Assembly (NCBI GenBank): GCA_003644295.1
Contig: QNBZ01000023.1
Span: 1-10,882, forward strand
Direction of reading: 5' to 3'
Source of the DNA: Planctomycetota bacterium
GTDB taxonomy: Bacteria; Planctomycetota; Phycisphaerae; Sedimentisphaerales; Anaerobacaceae
Length of the DNA stretch: 10,882 bases
Position numbers and translations under genes: made by a program. Each line of letters starts with the position of its first letter. Within the stretch, counting starts at the first letter, position 1. Of the stretch, positions 1 to 6,410 are shown piece by piece. The notes under the pieces were generated by a model. The model did no database searches, was not told the origin of the DNA, and worked only from the letters and a program-made list of their open reading frames with translations.

Positions 1-469
1 GGAAGATTACAGCGCCAGCAGTGAGGTGTTCTCTTATTACAAGTCCCTTTTTGGATAAAATCTCTTTAATCTTCTTATACAGTTCATCATCCAGTATCTG
101 TGCGTCGTCTATATAGCCATATGTTTTGTATTTGTCTCTCCAGAATATACAGTCAGTTCCCTCTGGAATATATTTATCAAGCCCCATTTCCTTTAATAGT
201 TCCACTTCCTGTTTCCTCCTCTTCTCCTCTGAATTATCTTTATCAACACACCATCCATACTTTTCTTCAAACCTATCCATAAACTCTTCAAGTTCCTCCT
301 CTTTCATTCTCATTCTTGTTAATTCTCCACTAAACCTACCACCTATTACGAACCAATCCATGCCGTCTTCCTCCACTCTACTGAGCATGTTTGAGTAAAC
401 CACTTCTCTTGCCTCCATGCTTGTTCCAGCCATTGATTTTGGCAATAAAAACATTGCGAATTTATGCAT
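1..469 (-). CDS. Phage protein with DWFVIGGRFSG motif, 3' end cut by window
   Basis: I read 156 codons from the ATG at 469 to the window edge with no stop, so the C-terminus is missing. The start follows GGAGGG closely and overlaps the stop of the upstream gene by 8 bases. The clearest signature is MDWFVIGGRFSGEL at residues 37-50. It resembles the 'D-W-[YF]-x-I-G-G-R-[WF]-x-G' motif I recall from uncharacterised phage proteins. The middle (about 55-95) is strongly charged and probably helical. Cysteines occur at 74 and 107 with no CxxC pair. No catalytic motif, signal peptide or membrane segment is visible. Role unknown; as the last gene seen in the run it probably belongs to the same early accessory set. 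Confidence 0.85.
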   Translation of the reverse strand, partial: MHKFAMFLLPKSMAGTSMEAREVVYSNMLSRVEEDGMDWFVIGGRFSGELTRMRMKEEELEEFMDRFEEKYGWCVDKDNSEEKRRKQEVELLKEMGLDKYIPEGTDCIFWRDKYKTYGYIDDAQILDDELYKKIKEILSKKGLVIREHLTAGAVIF

Positions 470-671
470 TATCCACCCTCCATTTCTTCAGGTATTCCTT
501 GAATATTGCCAGATTGTTCACATCAAGATAAGCTTCTGGATACTTATTGTTCATTACCGCCTCATACTTCTCCAGTAGATATGATGGTGCCTTGTTGAGT
601 ATCCCACCATTGTTCTGCATTAGAATACAAAAGGCAACAAGCCTTTTAATAGTGAGACTTTTACTTGACAT
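462..671 (-). CDS. Small hypothetical protein (69 aa)
   Basis: This is a 69-residue basic protein with an excellent ribosome binding site (AAAGGAGGACGT before ATG). Its stop overlaps the next gene's start by 8 bases, suggesting translational coupling. The N-terminal half (about 7-20) looks like a hydrophobic helix, and the SYLLEKYEAVMNNKYPEAY region (30-48) looks like a helical pair with conserved-looking aromatics. It could be a small helical DNA- or protein-binding factor, but I do not recognise the family. Confidence 0.8.
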   Translation of the reverse strand: MSSKSLTIKRLVAFCILMQNNGGILNKAPSYLLEKYEAVMNNKYPEAYLDVNNLAIFKEYLKKWRVDNA

Positions 672-691
672 ACGTCCTCCTTTGTTTTAGG

Positions 692-1015
692 TTAACCATA
701 AATTTCAACGGTCCAGCCGTCTGCGAGTAGTTCGCTTATCTTTGCAAGATAAGCCTCTGTGCTTGAGTAATCATCAACAATATCAATATCATCGTTCACT
801 TGCTCAATGATTGATGATATGCTGTCGTCATCACATCCAAGAGCTTGAAGCGCTCCTTCAATCCTTCCAATCAGTCTTTCTATGGTTTCCCTTTTGGCTC
901 TGTTAACCTCATTAAACTCCTTGTCAACATCTTCCTGGCTTGCACCCGCTTTAATGTCAATGCTTCCAAAACCTATGTAAACATCTCCCTTTTTTAACAA
1001 GATTTCCTTACTCAT
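692..1015 (-). CDS. Hypothetical acidic helical protein (107 aa)
   Basis: A 107-residue protein starting at the ATG behind GGGAGGAGATT. That ATG overlaps the stop of the upstream 39-aa membrane peptide as ATGA. Residues 26-60 form a charged, probably coiled helix. Residues 61-86 are very acidic (CDDDS, NDDIDIVDDY), followed by a helix and a short C-terminal strand ending WTVEIYG. The shape suggests a small protein-interaction module. No family recognised, no membrane segment, no metal-binding pair. Confidence 0.8.
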   Translation of the reverse strand: MSKEILLKKGDVYIGFGSIDIKAGASQEDVDKEFNEVNRAKRETIERLIGRIEGALQALGCDDDSISSIIEQVNDDIDIVDDYSSTEAYLAKISELLADGWTVEIYG

Positions 1016-1131
1016 AATCTCCTCCCTTTGAATAGACCAATAACTTCAAGAACCATTAAGAATGGGCTTATCCATACAAACACCAGTTTATCAATAGTGT
1101 CCATCAGGTCTTTAAGTTTTTCTTTTATCAT
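1012..1131 (-). CDS. 39-aa single-pass membrane peptide
   Basis: I translated this short frame by hand: a basic amphipathic start (MIKEKLKDLMDTIDK), one hydrophobic segment at about residues 16-34 (LVFVWISPFLMVLEVIGLF), and a basic tail KGRRL. A strong site, AAAGGAGGACCGT, precedes the ATG, and the stop overlaps the next gene's ATG as ATGA. The positive tail suggests the C-terminus stays in the cytoplasm. It follows the 64-aa two-pass membrane protein gene, so the two may act together. A holin-like or membrane-exclusion role is possible but nothing proves it. Confidence 0.75.
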   Translation of the reverse strand: MIKEKLKDLMDTIDKLVFVWISPFLMVLEVIGLFKGRRL

Positions 1132-1151
1132 ACGGTCCTCCTTTGTAAGGG

Positions 1152-1346
1152 TTATTTGTTATCAGGATAACCGACTTTTATGATAAGCATAACAATGAAT
1201 TCTATAATTATACCAAATATACCAAACAGAAAGCAAAAGACAAACCAAAAACCTTCAGAACCTCTCAATGTCTCACTTGTTGAAGCAATAAACCCACCTA
1301 TCATACCAAAGAAAAACCATAGTATTAGAAGACCTATAAAATGCAT
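1152..1346 (-). CDS. 64-aa two-pass membrane protein
   Basis: The start chosen is the ATG at 1346, because GGGAGG lies 4 bases before it; a longer frame would start inside that ribosome binding site. The protein has two hydrophobic segments, about residues 3-22 (rich in Phe and Gly, with GMIGGF) and 32-57 (FCFLFGIFGIIIEFIVML), joined by a short loop with one Arg. It ends in a short charged tail (KVGYPDNK). Two membrane spans in 64 residues fit a small inner-membrane protein such as a holin-like or superinfection-immunity protein. No lysis enzyme is visible nearby, so the role is open. The gene begins 14 bases after the methyltransferase stop. Confidence 0.8.
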   Translation of the reverse strand: MHFIGLLILWFFFGMIGGFIASTSETLRGSEGFWFVFCFLFGIFGIIIEFIVMLIIKVGYPDNK

Positions 1347-1350
1347 AATT

Positions 1351-1356
1351 CCTCCC
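1351..1356 (-). promoter_or_regulatory. Shine-Dalgarno site fixing the 64-aa membrane protein start
   Basis: GGGAGG lies 4 bases before the ATG at 1346. The upstream in-frame ATG overlaps this site, so it cannot use it. Confidence 0.8.
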
Positions 1357-1360
1357 ATTT

Positions 1361-2773
1361 TTAAGTGAATAGTTCTGGTTGATAGACAGTCTTGTCAAGC
1401 CGTCTGTAAGCCATTTCAATATATTCTGGGTTTAACTCTATCCCTATCCAATTCCTTCCAAGCCTCTTTGCAACAACAGCGACAGTTCCAGAACCCATAA
1501 AAGGGTCAAGGACAATCCCTGGTCTCCATCCAGCATTACAACCGCAGTCAGTCCAACCAACTGTATAGTATTCGGATGTTGTGGATTTATTGCTTTTCTT
1601 TCCAGCTTTTTTATAATTCTCATAATATCCTTTTCCTTCTTCTAATTTCCTTCTATACTCCTCTGTCGGTTCTATTATCCTCTCCCTCGCTTTTCCACAC
1701 TTCTTACATATCCATCGTGGACATCCCGCCTTTATCATTGGTTCAATTAACCTCTCTGGAAAGGCGGCAAAGTGGGCTTCTGGGAAGGGTTGAGTTGGAA
1801 TAGCCCACATGTCGCCAGGGTTCTTGCCAAGCGGATGCGGTTCTTCTGGAAGCATAGTTGCCTCACTTCCACCTTTTATTCCTTTACTTAACTTACCCAT
1901 AGGGTTCTGGGGATTGCCACCAAACTTACCAACAGGGTATTTCCTCCTCTGCTTGCCGCTTTCCGAATAAGGTATCCTTACTGCATCCAGGTCAAACCAA
2001 TACTTCCTGCTTTTAGTAAGCAAGAACACAGGCTCATAGGCGCTGGCAAAGCGGTCTCTCACGCTTGAGGGCATATGGTTTGGTTTATACCATATGATTG
2101 AATTACGCAGAATAGCCTGTATTCTTGGATGTTTAAGCATTCCCTCAAGTTCTCCTTCTGGTTTACCCATTGCACGCCACTCAACCATTATACGATAATC
2201 AATGTCAATAAGACCAAGAATAAAGCGGTAGTTTTGAAGACAAAGAGACTTTTGTGGAACATCTAATTCAACTTTCCTTGCCTCAAAAGCTCTGAAATTA
2301 GATTTACCTTTTATTTGTAGCTTATCCCAATTATGTCCTCCAGTTCCTATAATTTTACTTCCATAGTTGTCCCCATGGTTCCAAAATATCACTCCTGTTG
2401 GTTTTAGGACCCTGTAAAGTTCATCTGCTATCTGCCATAGATGAACCAGGTAAAGGTCAAGTGTGGGTTCTAATCCTAATTGACCATACCATGCACCACA
2501 TTTCTTGCAGAAACCAGATTTATAATTCCTATAACTCTGTGCCATTTTTGTTTTCCCTGATATTACTCCTGTTTTACTTGGCTCTCTATAAACATGTTTC
2601 AGCTCAAACTCATGTTTACATTCAGGGTCTCCACCCCAGACCGTGTTTACTGCTTCTCCATAGTCCCTTAATCCCCAGTAGGGTGGTGATGTAATGATGG
2701 TGTCCACGAAATTATCAGGAAAGGTTTTAAGGGCTTCCAGTGTATTACCTTGATATATCTTATTCAGTTCCAT
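1361..2773 (-). CDS. Beta-class DNA methyltransferase (N4-cytosine or N6-adenine), with Cys pairs
   Basis: A 470-residue S-adenosylmethionine-dependent enzyme that should add a methyl group to the exocyclic amino group of cytosine or adenine in DNA. The catalytic motif IV, TSPPYW (28-33), lies near the N-terminus. The cofactor motif I, DPFMGSGT (423-430), lies near the C-terminus with IGIELNPEY (443-451) after it: this order defines the beta class. Other family signatures are the VLKPTGVIFWNHGDNYG region (122-138) and IIWYKPNHMPSSVRDRF (226-242). TSPPY favours N4-cytosine, but the base is not certain. Cysteines at 52, 89, 92 and at 351, 356, 359, 410, 412 suggest one or two zinc sites inserted in the fold. 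The start is the ATG 6 bases behind AGGAGG, overlapping the upstream gene by 14 bases. No restriction endonuclease is visible, so it is probably an orphan phage enzyme that protects the phage genome. Confidence 0.95.
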   Translation of the reverse strand: MELNKIYQGNTLEALKTFPDNFVDTIITSPPYWGLRDYGEAVNTVWGGDPECKHEFELKHVYREPSKTGVISGKTKMAQSYRNYKSGFCKKCGAWYGQLGLEPTLDLYLVHLWQIADELYRVLKPTGVIFWNHGDNYGSKIIGTGGHNWDKLQIKGKSNFRAFEARKVELDVPQKSLCLQNYRFILGLIDIDYRIMVEWRAMGKPEGELEGMLKHPRIQAILRNSIIWYKPNHMPSSVRDRFASAYEPVFLLTKSRKYWFDLDAVRIPYSESGKQRRKYPVGKFGGNPQNPMGKLSKGIKGGSEATMLPEEPHPLGKNPGDMWAIPTQPFPEAHFAAFPERLIEPMIKAGCPRWICKKCGKARERIIEPTEEYRRKLEEGKGYYENYKKAGKKSNKSTTSEYYTVGWTDCGCNAGWRPGIVLDPFMGSGTVAVVAKRLGRNWIGIELNPEYIEMAYRRLDKTVYQPELFT

Positions 2774-2993
2774 TGGCTTCCTCCTGTTCACTATCAAGTT
2801 CAACTTCTGCATTTATCCGTGCTTCTTCTGGAATGCCATTCAGTTTGATTGGATAATTACATGTAGGACAATGAAGAGTTATTTCATCATACTCCCCTTC
2901 ATCAATGAAGTATCGTGCGTTTGCTTTACATATTGGACATGTCCAGTAGAACATATATCCCTTTGCCTTTAATATCCTTACATTGGTCCTCAT
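2760..2993 (-). CDS. Small zinc-ribbon protein (77 aa)
   Basis: A 77-residue protein with two CxxC knuckles, CPIC at residues 19-22 and CPTC at 42-45, the pattern of a single zinc ribbon. The C-terminal third is very acidic (about 56-77), a layout often seen in small DNA-binding or polymerase-interacting adaptors. The ATG at 2993 was chosen because GGTGA, which includes the upstream gene's stop codon, lies 4 bases before it; a longer TTG-initiated frame has no such site. It overlaps the methyltransferase start by 14 bases, so the two are probably made together. Function is inferred only as nucleic-acid or protein binding. Confidence 0.8.
   Translation of the reverse strand: MRTNVRILKAKGYMFYWTCPICKANARYFIDEGEYDEITLHCPTCNYPIKLNGIPEEARINAEVELDSEQEEANGTE
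2780..2785 (-). promoter_or_regulatory. Shine-Dalgarno site fixing the methyltransferase start
   Basis: AGGAGG lies 6 bases before the ATG at 2773, inside the end of the zinc-ribbon gene. It rules out the 13-residue-longer open frame and implies coupled translation of the two genes. Confidence 0.85.
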
Positions 2994-2997
2994 GTTC

Positions 2998-3414
2998 TCA
3001 CCCCAGAAGTTCATCAAGACTTGCCATTCTTCTTAAATCTGCCGTGCTTTTATTGTTAACCAGAAACTTCAGTATCTCAACATGGTTAGCACCATCAAAT
3101 TGCATAGTTCCTTCTATGAAAGTGAATTCTCCATCTTCAACCCTGAACCTGTAAACTTTATTTTTCTCATCATATTCAACGAAGTTGTATTTTTTCTTTT
3201 CATACTCAATCCCCTCTGTTTTTGAACGCATGTATTTTATCAGTTCCTTCATAACCTTTATAGCCAAAGTATCAGCATCTACTCTCAATATCTTTACACT
3301 TACACCATTATCGCTTTCTATCTTTGATACAAGGACAGTTGGGCTTCCACATACTGGACAGTTAATAATCTGCTCTGTGAACTTTGGGATAGAAACATGA
3401 TATACAAGTTCCAT
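2998..3414 (-). CDS. Hypothetical protein with one CxxC pair (138 aa)
   Basis: A 138-residue protein behind TAGGAGGATAAC. It has a single knuckle, CPVC at residues 19-22, in a short N-terminal beta segment. Then come a helix with many Lys and Arg (about 50-75), a strand-rich middle, and a C-terminal helix ending LRRMASLDELLG. No other cysteine is present, so a complete zinc site would need dimerisation or a partner such as the adjacent 77-aa zinc-ribbon protein. Lying directly downstream of the ERF gene, it may be an accessory factor of the recombination module. Family not recognised. Confidence 0.8.
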   Translation of the reverse strand: MELVYHVSIPKFTEQIINCPVCGSPTVLVSKIESDNGVSVKILRVDADTLAIKVMKELIKYMRSKTEGIEYEKKKYNFVEYDEKNKVYRFRVEDGEFTFIEGTMQFDGANHVEILKFLVNNKSTADLRRMASLDELLG

Positions 3415-3428
3415 GTTATCCTCCTATT

Positions 3429-4013
3429 TTAGAACAATTCCTCAATTACAACTTCCTCATCACCAGTTGCGTCGTCATCATCTTCAGCGTTTATTCCAAG
3501 CAAAGAGGTCAACGAATATCTTTTTGCATAGGTTAAAGCAGAGCCATATTTCTGCGTTTCAGACATCTTTGCTTCAGGGTCAATAGGAACTTCAAAGGAT
3601 GATTGTTCAGAGTGACCATCTCTGTGCATTAGAATGGCAGTTACCTTGACGCCACTCTCTTTATTCTCTGCCTTGAATGATATTGAAAAGCCATACTTTT
3701 CAAGGTATGGTTTTATCGTTTTCAATATGTTACCCAGTGAAGCGTATTTATATCTGGGTGTTCCATCCTTATTTCTAACTAATTTATCTTTAACTACCTC
3801 TGGCATTTCAGCCTGCAGTCTTGAGAAGTCTTCCAAAAACCTCTCTTTTGCCATTTCAGACCTGTATCTTTCCCTTAAATCAAACAACCTTTCAAGCGTC
3901 TCTACATTTGCACCAGTTCTAACAGCAATCTTCAGTAGTTCATTTATGTCCCCTGTTGGCGGTGTTACTTCATACTTTACTGCAACTTCTTTACTTTTTT
4001 CTTTCTTTGCCAT
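3429..4013 (-). CDS. erf: ERF family single-strand annealing recombinase
   Basis: A 194-residue ERF-type annealing protein. Family members form oligomers that bind single-stranded DNA and pair complementary strands during phage recombination and genome circularisation. The ERF signatures are clear: YKYASLGNILKTIKPYLEKY (88-107) with GFSISF after it, then QKYGSALTYAKRYSLTSLLG (154-173), closed by the acidic EDDDD stretch (177-181). The first 20 residues are basic and probably flexible. The C-terminal tail is very acidic and ends EEVVIEELF, with a terminal Phe. The start follows AGGGGGTGG, 15 bases after the stop of the Cas4-like nuclease gene, which is the likely end-resecting partner. Length fits the family. 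Confidence 0.95.
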   Translation of the reverse strand: MAKKEKSKEVAVKYEVTPPTGDINELLKIAVRTGANVETLERLFDLRERYRSEMAKERFLEDFSRLQAEMPEVVKDKLVRNKDGTPRYKYASLGNILKTIKPYLEKYGFSISFKAENKESGVKVTAILMHRDGHSEQSSFEVPIDPEAKMSETQKYGSALTYAKRYSLTSLLGINAEDDDDATGDEEVVIEELF

Positions 4014-4028
4014 CTTTCCACCCCCTTT

Positions 4029-4889
4029 TTATGATTTTTTGATTTCACTTACTCTTATAACTTTTGATGGTTTTGTTCTCGTGAAGAATTTATCCTTATC
4101 TGGATGTGATTTAAGGAAGTTTTTACCTTCCTCTGTTATTATTTCCCTTGAAGTTTCATATACTGTTATTCTATAACCCCCTGTTTTATATGTTCCTTTA
4201 GCACCTTTCAGTATCTCTTTAATCATGGTTTCTGTCGTATATTTCCTCCCTTCCAATCCTTTTATTGCACTCCTGATTTTAACAAGTTTGCCAGCAAGTT
4301 CTTCAAGTGCTTCATCCTGCACCTCTTTTGCCTTATAACATAAATCAAACCACTTACACCTCAAGCAATATCCATAGGTTCTCTCTGGTATTTCCCTTTT
4401 GAATATAGCCTCTTTTAAGGTTATAAGTTCCTGCAACCCCTCTTTTGCCAACTCTTCAATTTTATCCTTTCCTTCAACAGTCAGTTCTTCAAGTTTTCCA
4501 AAGGTATTATATCTTATTATCTTCAATCTGTCAATAGACAAAGCATTGGCATATACAGAAGCCTGAAGTATGTAATTTCTTGGGATTTCGTATTCATTCT
4601 CTCCATAGTAAACTTTAAATTCAAATAGTGTTGTCATATCCTCATTAGTTCCATCTATATGCCCAGTAACCACAAGTTCATGGTCAACATTTATTTTAAT
4701 CGCTTTTTCTCTGTTTACCACCTTCTCAATGTTCCTTGAATACCAGTTCCTTAAAGAGTTGTGGAATTCTGTTATTAGTGTCATATCAGTTATGTCCTCT
4801 GGCTGTTCCTTTAACGGAATAACATGCTGGTAATAAATAGCCCTTTTACAGGCGTTTAGATTAGATACTCTTAATTTAAGTTTATTCAT
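4029..4889 (-). CDS. Cas4/RecB-like PD-(D/E)XK nuclease with predicted iron-sulfur cluster
   Basis: A 286-residue nuclease expected to degrade DNA from ends and supply single strands to the ERF protein. Core motifs in order are His43 in EFHNSL, GHIDG with Asp79, EFK with Glu90 and Lys92, and QASVY with Gln109 and Tyr113. Cys14 (NACKRAIYY) plus Cys175, Cys178 and Cys184 (CLRCKWFDLC) match the Cas4/AddB arrangement of one N-terminal and three C-terminal cysteines holding a 4Fe-4S cluster. After the cluster there is an extra segment of about 100 residues: a helical part (188-230) and a strand-rich tail (231-286), which typical Cas4 proteins lack. No cas1 or cas2 gene or CRISPR array is present, so this is a phage recombination exonuclease. 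The start overlaps the upstream gene by 8 bases. Confidence 0.92.
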   Translation of the reverse strand: MNKLKLRVSNLNACKRAIYYQHVIPLKEQPEDITDMTLITEFHNSLRNWYSRNIEKVVNREKAIKINVDHELVVTGHIDGTNEDMTTLFEFKVYYGENEYEIPRNYILQASVYANALSIDRLKIIRYNTFGKLEELTVEGKDKIEELAKEGLQELITLKEAIFKREIPERTYGYCLRCKWFDLCYKAKEVQDEALEELAGKLVKIRSAIKGLEGRKYTTETMIKEILKGAKGTYKTGGYRITVYETSREIITEEGKNFLKSHPDKDKFFTRTKPSKVIRVSEIKKS

Positions 4890-5127
4890 CTTTATCCTCC
4901 TCCTCGTATATAGTTACAGCTTCCCATTCTGGAACATAGTCATCTATGCTTCCTGACTTGTCTATAAGCGCCTCTCCTTTCATAAGCCTTCCTATTGCAT
5001 CCACCTCATCCTTGCCATAAACCTGTGCAGTAGTGGTTGCAGTTCCTTGAAGAATTACTGTAAACAACCTGTCTCCTTTACGCTTTTTCAAGCGGTTTTT
5101 AACATCAGTTACAAGTGAAAAGGGCAT
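4882..5127 (-). CDS. Small hypothetical protein (81 aa)
   Basis: An 81-residue protein with AGGAGGATAAT before its ATG. The N-terminus is basic (KNRLKKRKGDR, residues 10-20). A probable strand follows (FTVILQGTATTTAQVY, 22-37), then a helix (KDEVDAIGRLM) and an acidic end (YEEEDKDE). The strand-helix-strand outline is like small phage proteins with a beta-alpha-beta fold, but I do not recognise a family. It sits between the VWA gene and the nuclease gene and overlaps the nuclease start by 8 bases. It may therefore be an accessory or linking factor for either module. Confidence 0.8.
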   Translation of the reverse strand: MPFSLVTDVKNRLKKRKGDRLFTVILQGTATTTAQVYGKDEVDAIGRLMKGEALIDKSGSIDDYVPEWEAVTIYEEEDKDE

Positions 5128-5143
5128 ATTATCCTCCTTGTTT

Positions 5144-6409
5144 TTATTTTATTGTTAAGCTTACAATGTCCAGTTTGTAGTATTCGTTAAAGCATGGGTA
5201 TTCCTCCTTTACTTCCTCAATTGGTTTATCTGTTGATATAAACAGGCTCTTGATAGGAAGTTCCTTGTAAGGAATATGGTCAAATATATGACCATCAGTA
5301 AGCAGTATAAACAGGTCGTATTCCCGTGAATGTTCTACCAGAAACTCAATCACCTCTTTTATAGCAGTTCCACCTCTACCCTTGAATTTAACCTTTTTTG
5401 TTCTCAACTCATAGTCTTCCATAAAGTCTTGAACAGTAGCATCAAACACAATTACATCAATTGAACTTACAGAACTAAATTTATCTACTATACCAACGAA
5501 AGCACCAAACTCTGTTGGACCTATTGAACCAGAACCATCAATAGCGATAAGTATCTTTGCACCTCTTGATGACTTGAAACCCTCTATTACATATTCAGAG
5601 TTTAATGCTACCCCTCTTCTTGAAGGAACTCTTAACTGTGCCTCTATTGATTTCAAAGCCTTTCCTATAATCCCAGCAAGGAACTTAATAGGATTGAACC
5701 TAACTATCAGTGTCTGGTATTCGTCTTCAAGCACACCAGGTAAACGCCCAGCAGACTTAATGCCCTCAAGCACTGACTCGGTCTCTATCTTTTCCTCTTC
5801 ATCCATCTCTCTCGGTATTACTTCGTCCATTGGGTGTATTCCAACTTCAAGCTCAACATTGGCAAGTTCAAAGAGTTCAGTTAGAAAGTTATATAAATTC
5901 TCAACCGTGAAGGGTTTTACTATCTTCTGCTCATACCATGAATAGTGGTATTTTTCTTCAAGCATATCTGCCTCTTTGTGAGGCAGTCTATCCATAACTG
6001 AATGGATAAACTCTGTTAGACTTTCTAATTGCTTCTTGCAGTTAAGATGGCTTTCTGTGTCAAGGATACCTCCCTTCAAAATGCTGGAGGTTAAAAAGGT
6101 ATCAACAATAATATCAGCAGCCATGTTGAATACAATCTTATTCTTACCGACACCTCTTGCTACATGTTGTAAAACAATATGCATTACTTCGTGGGATAAA
6201 AGATGTGTCATTACCTTCACAAGTTCATCATCAGCAACATCTTCCAGTTTGCTTTTAGTAATGTAAATAACATGCCCATCTGTAGCGGCTGGGAAGTGCT
6301 TATTCACAAAGAGAGTTGGCTTTGATATTAAAATCCTTGACGCAAGGAATGGAGCATCTCTTATTAAGAGAAACTTTGCGTCTCTTAACGCTTTCTCAAT
6401 CCTGTCCAT
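5144..6409 (-). CDS. DUF2201-type metallopeptidase-like protein with C-terminal VWA domain
   Basis: A 421-residue cytoplasmic protein of two parts. The N-terminal part has the zinc motif HEVMH (73-77) within a helix, followed by NMAAD (95-99), as in the putative metallopeptidase domain DUF2201. A helical, acidic linker spans about 120-260. The C-terminal VWA domain has a complete metal-ion-dependent adhesion site: DGSGS (Asp291, Ser293, Ser295), Thr348 in GRGGT, and Asp372 in LLTDGH. In known bacteria such proteins pair with MoxR-type AAA+ ATPases, and the gene just upstream encodes one. Only one base separates the ATPase stop from this ATG, and the ribosome site AGGGGAATAAC lies inside the ATPase gene's end. 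Whether the metallopeptidase cleaves anything is unknown. Both active-site sets look intact. Confidence 0.92.
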   Translation of the reverse strand: MDRIEKALRDAKFLLIRDAPFLASRILISKPTLFVNKHFPAATDGHVIYITKSKLEDVADDELVKVMTHLLSHEVMHIVLQHVARGVGKNKIVFNMAADIIVDTFLTSSILKGGILDTESHLNCKKQLESLTEFIHSVMDRLPHKEADMLEEKYHYSWYEQKIVKPFTVENLYNFLTELFELANVELEVGIHPMDEVIPREMDEEEKIETESVLEGIKSAGRLPGVLEDEYQTLIVRFNPIKFLAGIIGKALKSIEAQLRVPSRRGVALNSEYVIEGFKSSRGAKILIAIDGSGSIGPTEFGAFVGIVDKFSSVSSIDVIVFDATVQDFMEDYELRTKKVKFKGRGGTAIKEVIEFLVEHSREYDLFILLTDGHIFDHIPYKELPIKSLFISTDKPIEEVKEEYPCFNEYYKLDIVSLTIK

Positions 6410-6410
6410 G

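Noticed and set aside
1361..2773. Restriction-modification system
   Set aside because: Only the methyltransferase is visible. None of the neighbours shows a restriction endonuclease or specificity-subunit pattern.
2774..2812. Extended N-terminus of the methyltransferase
   Set aside because: The extra 13 codons overlap the Shine-Dalgarno sequence that serves the ATG at 2773 and add nothing to the conserved fold.
3634..4176. Plus-strand open frame of 180 codons opposite the ERF and nuclease genes
   Set aside because: It is antisense to two strongly supported genes, has a shadow-like composition rich in Ser, Leu and Phe, and crosses their boundary. No ribosome site was seen.
4029..4889. CRISPR adaptation gene (Cas4 proper)
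   Set aside because: The motifs match Cas4, but no cas1, cas2 or repeat array is in the window, the C-terminal tail is atypical, and the neighbour is an ERF recombinase.
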